64,000 nucleotides of DNA from Microbulbifer sp. Q7 (GTDB taxonomy: Bacteria > Pseudomonadota > Gammaproteobacteria > Pseudomonadales > Cellvibrionaceae): assembly GCF_001639145.1 (NCBI RefSeq), contig NZ_LROY01000001.1, positions 1,118,501 to 1,182,500 of the forward strand, in the 5' to 3' direction. Position numbers and translations under genes: made by a program. Positions 63,521 to 64,000 of this stretch are shown here, piece after piece; the first letter of the stretch is position 1; the number at the start of each line of letters is the position of its first letter. The notes beneath the pieces were generated by a model. That model saw only the letters and a list, made by a program, of their open reading frames with translations. It did not search any database and was not told the DNA's origin.

Positions 63521-64000
63521 GTGACACTGGATATTTACCAACGCCTTGGCACCCACAGCGGCAAAACCGCACAGTATGTTGTGGTGCTGGATCACCTGCA
63601 GCGTGACCGTGGCCGGTTGCGCGCGCAGGCCACCGACGGCAGCGAAGTGCGCATTTTCTTGGAGCGGGGAAAACCGCTGCAGGTAGGTGAAATTCTACAG
63701 AGCCAGTGCGGCAAGCTGGTGGAGGTGGTGGGGGCGGAAGAGCCGGTAACCACCGCCCGCTGTGAAGACTGGTTTCTGTTTAGCCGCGCCTGCTATCACC
63801 TGGGAAACCGCCACGTAAAACTGCAGCTTGGCAATGCAGATAGTGGCCGATGGCTGCGGATTACCCCCGACCACGTACTGGAAGAAATGCTTGAGCTGCT
63901 CGGGCTCAGCCTGACGCGGGAACACGCGGTATTTGTCCCCGAGTCCGGTGCTTACAGCGGTGGGCATGCCCATGGCCACTCCAGCGGCCACCAACACAGT
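63521..64000 (+). CDS. ureE: Urease accessory protein UreE (3'-truncated by window)
   Basis: At least 160 residues, running off the window end. The protein is a nickel metallochaperone delivering Ni2+ to urease. Family features: DGSEVRIFLERGKPLQVGEIL in the N-terminal peptide-binding domain, ACYHLGNRHVKLQL with the dimer-interface nickel His, and a His-rich C-terminus (GGHAHGHSSGHQH). GTG 63521 has GGGAG 7 bases upstream; ATG 63503 in the same frame is the alternative. Confidence 0.93.
   Translation, partial: MTLDIYQRLGTHSGKTAQYVVVLDHLQRDRGRLRAQATDGSEVRIFLERGKPLQVGEILQSQCGKLVEVVGAEEPVTTARCEDWFLFSRACYHLGNRHVKLQLGNADSGRWLRITPDHVLEEMLELLGLSLTREHAVFVPESGAYSGGHAHGHSSGHQHS

Noticed and set aside
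1..64000. tRNA, rRNA or CRISPR elements
   Set aside because: No cloverleaf-type sequence, rRNA motif or regularly spaced CRISPR-type repeat was noticed; the tandem repeats found are short and adjacent without spacers.

Overview
The window looks like a chromosomal segment of a marine, GC-rich gammaproteobacterium, most likely Microbulbifer or a close Cellvibrionales relative. This rests on gene content and order, not on a database match. The block tolC ... nudF - DUF1249 (yqiB) - cpdA - yqiA - parE keeps the order seen in enterobacteria. glnE, ilvE, waaA and a complete ureDABC(E) start are ordinary proteobacterial genes. No rRNA, tRNA, CRISPR array, integrase or transposase was seen.

Layout. 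1-0.7 kb: the 3' end of a GspE/PilB-type secretion ATPase. 0.7-5.6 kb: a three-gene ABC system (ATPase, permease fused to a GldG-like domain, DUF4340 protein). 6.2-10.6 kb: glnE, a decayed copy of the glnE 3' end, and ilvE. 10.8-27.2 kb: a lipopolysaccharide/surface-glycan region with UDP-glucose dehydrogenase, a uronate epimerase, about eight glycosyltransferases, a YrbL-type kinase, an O-antigen ligase, the Kdo transferase WaaA, the Kdo kinase KdkA and a sulfotransferase. Together these could build a Kdo-phosphorylated core carrying uronic acid and possibly sulfate. 27.4-35.1 kb: TolC, a Pqi/Let-type lipid-transport operon (two half-size PqiA proteins and a six-MCE-domain PqiB) and two DUF4136 lipoproteins. 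34.5-40.3 kb: the nudF-parE housekeeping block.

40.3-47.5 kb is AT-richer and looks acquired. Directly after the parE terminator come palindromic 40-bp repeats, then a row of small genes separated by five attC-like recombination sites. With no integron integrase in the window this is a CALIN-type (integrase-less) cassette cluster. Its cassettes encode mostly exported or membrane proteins, including a Rap1a/Tai-like immunity protein. An AraC regulator and a lipoprotein with a metzincin zinc-protease motif follow.

47.9-52.9 kb: a small metabolic locus (class II aldolase, MIOX/PhnZ-like HD protein, double cupin) diverging from a Crp/Fnr regulator, then a BASS-family transporter. 53.4-59.8 kb: an RhlE helicase, an exported M20 peptidase next to an AbgT transporter, OmpW and a glutamine amidotransferase. 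60.2-64 kb: the urease operon ureD-A-B-C and the start of ureE, cut by the window end.

Other features to note are a palindromic, MITE/REP-like 110-bp element present twice in opposite orientation with compensatory changes in its stems, the decayed glnE duplicate, a tandem duplication inside WaaA, and the cassette array. Start codons were often moved from the longest possible frame to a site with a ribosome-binding site or to the family's usual N-terminus; each such choice is stated.
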